Source: an uncultured Chitinophagaceae bacterium (lineage in GTDB: Bacteria; Bacteroidota; Bacteroidia; Chitinophagales; Chitinophagaceae). Taken from it: a DNA stretch of 6,894 bases. The translations under genes and the position numbers were made by a program. Below, one piece after another: positions 4,236-6,894 of the stretch; position 1 is the first letter of the stretch, and each line of letters opens with the position of its first letter. The notes under the pieces were generated by a model, which ran no database searches, was not told the DNA's origin, and worked only from the letters and a program-made list of their open reading frames with translations. The stretch is taken from assembly GCA_946885665.1 (NCBI GenBank), contig CAMPGT010000212.1, positions 1 to 6,894 of the forward strand, written 5' to 3'.

Positions 4236-6894
4236 TTATTTCCTGCCGGCGGCAGCCTCTTCTTCTTTGGGATTGGCGGGCTTTTTCTTCGGGCCCTTCC
4301 AAAGCTCACCAGCATGCTCGAACTCGCGGCGGTAGCTGATGCTGGCCCCGGAGCGATTTTGCCGGGCACCGCCCTGGAGATAATTAAAGGTATCGCGGTA
4401 AAAGAAGGTAAGCGCCAGCTTGCCATCAGGAGTTATCTTCCACTCAGCCGTAATATCCGGTAAGAAAGGAAGGTTAGGAGTGGCGGTCTTCTGCGACGTA
4501 ATGCCCAGATCTGCGGCACTGCCGAGCGTAAACGTTAGCCTGTCGTTAAACAAACTTTTCGCCACCGAGAGGTTCAGGTTGGTGCGATCGATGCTGAAGG
4601 GGTTTCGAGTTGAAAGATTGTCATTAACATAATAGGCGCCGTTATAAAACTGCGCGCTGAAGTTTACCTGGATGCTCTTATCATTGAATATTTTTTGGAA
4701 CATGTTGGAGAACTGCCTGCCCAACGTATTCGACAATACCGCCGAAATGCTTCCCACCACAATTCCCTCGAAAGCCGTATTCGCGATGTTGCCCTGGTTA
4801 GCGGAAGTGGACAAGGGTCCGAAGCTATTGAACACTACCAGGAACGCCACCTGCTTGTTCAACTCGTTCTCATTATTCTGGATGATATTCAGCACACGCA
4901 GCGCCTCTGCATCGTTTTTCAACGGACTGTTCGACGGCAATTCGATCTGGAACTTGATCTTTGGCGAAAGCAACTGCTCCGTAAGGCTCGCCACCACCAA
5001 CACCTTTCCGCGCGTGCGGCGCACATTTTCATCGTTCGTTTCTATGGACGACCCAAGGTCGCTGAAGCGCACGTTCTCCGCTTCATATTCCGCGTCTATC
5101 TTGATCGTGGCATTGCCGGGGTCGCCCGACCACTGAATGTAGTTGCCCACACCTTCCCTCAGTCGGAACGGCTTTCGCAGCAGCGATTCAAAGTTGAAAT
5201 TATAATTTCCGCGGTCGATGTCGTACCGACCGGTGATCTGGAACTCACCATCGGTGGATGCATGAATTTTCAGGTTGCCCTTGCCTGTTGCCTGTATGAT
5301 GTCGCCCGTCACTTCATCGAGGATCACATACATGTTGGCATAGTTGTTTGCGGTAACATCGAGGTTCACGGTAAGGTTGTTCGCCTCGAACTGCTTCACG
5401 CTTTCCATTTCTCTTCCGTACACTTTCCACACGATAAAATCTGCCTGTCCGCTTTGCTTGCCGCTTTTGGTGTTGATGTACAGCGAAGAGCTGTCGGCGG
5501 GTTCGCCTTGTATGTCCATCGTCATGTCTTCCAGCGGACCGGTGAGCCTCATGGTGGCGCGGGCAATCACGTTGCCGAAGTAGTCGTCGCCTCCTCTGTC
5601 GCTCGTGTTCAGCACCTGCAGTTTGTTCGTGTTCATCGCAAAATCAAAGGCGAGGTTCCTGAACCCGTCGTGATAAAGAATTCCTTTGGTGATCTGCGCC
5701 CTGTTATTCAGCTGGTCTTCAAACACGAAATTGCCGAAGTCGATCCTGTCGGGCTTCAGCTCTATGTTGGCATTCGGTATCTTGTACAGCACGTTCGTGT
5801 ACTTCACTCGCAACTGCGCATCGGCGAGCCATATCGATCCGATGTAATCAGGATCGTTCGGCGGGCCGGTAATTCTCAGCACGCCGGTGGCCAGGCCGGT
5901 AACGCCGGAAAATACGCCTGAAAGATATTGCTGGAGTATGTCGATCCTCGTATTCTTCAGGTTCGAGAAAATATCAAGATTTTCCTTTTTCGTGCTATCG
6001 CCAAGGTTGTAAATGCCCTGCACATCGAAAGTGTAATCTTGATTTTTTGCAACGGCATTAAAGTTTACCTCCTTCAGCGAACCATAATATTTTGCCTTGA
6101 GGTCAACCAGCCCCACCGAATCGTCATCAACGCGCAGTTGTTCCGCTTCTGCGTTCATGTCTATCCTCATCTTTCCAAAAATATCGCTGATGTTTACACT
6201 GCCCGATAGCAAACCTTCGATCCTGTTCGACTTTACGAGATAGGGCGTAAAGTCGCCGAGGTTGAGTTTCTGGATCTTTACGTTCAGTTCGTTGCCCTTG
6301 CCCGAGTTAGATGGGGTGGTGGTGACGAGTATTTCCTGGAGGCCATTGTACAATTTGATTCCCTTCGCCGCCACCAGTTCATCCGTGATGGTGAATTCGC
6401 CATTTTTCTCGATGATCCAGTTTTTGCCATTGATGTCGAAGTTCGACTCCCGGAACTGCACGCGAACGCCTTTGGGCAGCGTTTGCACCCGGGCGGCAAT
6501 GTTTGCCGTGTTGAGGGTTTGGTTGGCGCTGGTTTTAACGAAAACATCGGAAAGGTCGTTGGCCGATTTTATCCTGATGGCCGTGCCGGGAAAGTGCAGG
6601 CTGTCGTTAACATAAACATTCGAGATATCTGTTTGCACCGAAAGGCTGTCGTACGTACCCGTGGCCTTCACCTTTACATCGTAAAAGGCAATATTGCTGT
6701 AATTGAATTGCGGCACCTCGGCATTGAGGTCGAGGAGGTTTTCTTTTGTGTTGATGCGACCGGTAAGGGTGCTGTAGTTAAATCCTTTTAATTTGGGGTC
6801 TATGAGGCTTACGTATTCTTCGACATTTTTCGTGGACACGACGAAGCTGAAATTCTCATTGGTGAGTTTTTTCTTCGATGGCTTGATGTAAGCG
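4236..6894 (-). CDS. tamB: TamB-like translocation and assembly module protein, C-terminal part (5' end beyond window)
   Basis: The frame is open to the right edge: in-frame codons (AYIKPSKKKLTNENFSF) continue upstream of the first possible GTG start at 6839, so the gene begins outside the window. The visible 885 residues are repetitive, beta-strand-rich sequence without enzyme motifs, matching the long hydrophobic-groove beta-taco of TamB. The last 400 or so residues match the conserved TamB C-terminal domain (DUF490/PF04357), including the DRGNYNFNFESLLRKPF segment, a run rich in SPKIKFQIELP-type strands, and a final strand series (NFSAQFYNGAYYVND, SIDRTNLNLSVAKSLFNDRL, AEWKITPDGKLALTFFYRD). 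TamB spans the periplasm and works with a BamA-family barrel (TamL in Bacteroidota) in outer-membrane protein assembly or lipid transport. The protein ends in a charged low-complexity tail (GPKKKPANPKEEEAAAGRK) after the last strands. The N-terminal membrane anchor expected of the family would lie outside the window. Confidence 0.88.
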   Translation of the reverse strand, partial: AYIKPSKKKLTNENFSFVVSTKNVEEYVSLIDPKLKGFNYSTLTGRINTKENLLDLNAEVPQFNYSNIAFYDVKVKATGTYDSLSVQTDISNVYVNDSLHFPGTAIRIKSANDLSDVFVKTSANQTLNTANIAARVQTLPKGVRVQFRESNFDINGKNWIIEKNGEFTITDELVAAKGIKLYNGLQEILVTTTPSNSGKGNELNVKIQKLNLGDFTPYLVKSNRIEGLLSGSVNISDIFGKMRIDMNAEAEQLRVDDDSVGLVDLKAKYYGSLKEVNFNAVAKNQDYTFDVQGIYNLGDSTKKENLDIFSNLKNTRIDILQQYLSGVFSGVTGLATGVLRITGPPNDPDYIGSIWLADAQLRVKYTNVLYKIPNANIELKPDRIDFGNFVFEDQLNNRAQITKGILYHDGFRNLAFDFAMNTNKLQVLNTSDRGGDDYFGNVIARATMRLTGPLEDMTMDIQGEPADSSSLYINTKSGKQSGQADFIVWKVYGREMESVKQFEANNLTVNLDVTANNYANMYVILDEVTGDIIQATGKGNLKIHASTDGEFQITGRYDIDRGNYNFNFESLLRKPFRLREGVGNYIQWSGDPGNATIKIDAEYEAENVRFSDLGSSIETNDENVRRTRGKVLVVASLTEQLLSPKIKFQIELPSNSPLKNDAEALRVLNIIQNNENELNKQVAFLVVFNSFGPLSTSANQGNIANTAFEGIVVGSISAVLSNTLGRQFSNMFQKIFNDKSIQVNFSAQFYNGAYYVNDNLSTRNPFSIDRTNLNLSVAKSLFNDRLTFTLGSAADLGITSQKTATPNLPFLPDITAEWKITPDGKLALTFFYRDTFNYLQGGARQNRSGASISYRREFEHAGELWKGPKKKPANPKEEEAAAGRK

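Noticed and set aside
4137..4463. Small gene starting with TTG in the spacer and running into tamB
   Set aside because: Its first codons are repeat and hairpin DNA, and the rest is antisense to the tamB C-terminus.
4695..5921. 408-codon open frame on the plus strand, antisense to tamB
   Set aside because: It lies wholly inside tamB, its translation shows no recognisable domain and looks like mirrored codons of the real gene, and no promoter element was noticed.
4236..6839. GTG at 6839 as the tamB start
   Set aside because: The frame stays open through 18 further codons to the window edge, and TamB proteins are much longer, with an N-terminal membrane anchor not seen here.

Overview
The window looks like Bacteroidota chromosome, most likely from the Chitinophagaceae/Chitinophagia side, although the exact family is an inference. 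The evidence is two divergent -7 elements of the TAnnTTTG type used by the Bacteroidota housekeeping sigma factor, start codons without clear Shine-Dalgarno sequences, a Bacteroidota-style TamB, and a 406-residue fused RibBA. No mobile-element gene, tRNA, rRNA or CRISPR array is visible. All five genes look intact, except that the last runs off the right edge.

Layout. Positions 47-2628 hold a tightly packed three-gene operon on the minus strand. In transcription order these are an ATP-grasp ligase, a YbdK-type carboxylate-amine (glutamate-cysteine) ligase and a free methionine-R-sulfoxide reductase of the GAF family, with gaps of only 2 and 9 bases. A 116-base divergent spacer (2629-2744) carries one promoter for this operon and one for ribBA. 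ribBA (2745-3965, plus strand) encodes bifunctional 3,4-dihydroxy-2-butanone-4-phosphate synthase / GTP cyclohydrolase II, which supplies both entry points of riboflavin synthesis. The C-terminal 885 residues of a TamB-like protein lie on the minus strand from 4236 to the right edge, converging on ribBA.

The 270-base convergent spacer (3966-4235) is the most unusual part. Its core is about 25% GC. Next to the core is an element of about 80% GC that can form two hairpins. Heptamer repeats of the form GGAGTRG sit at both gene ends. Two units overlap the ribBA stop codon, and six perfect-length tandem units begin one base after the tamB stop codon. Both sets are G-rich in the sense direction of their own gene. 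The ribBA copy also completes a canonical G-quadruplex motif, and the two sets can pair as a 19-bp long-range stem.

How the genes may work together. Two amide/peptide-bond ligases of the families that build gamma-glutamyl peptides are co-transcribed with a thiol-dependent methionine-sulfoxide repair enzyme. This suggests a small peptide or low-molecular-weight thiol pathway tied to redox defence; that link is inference. RibBA and TamB are housekeeping functions, and their adjacency gives no obvious functional link.
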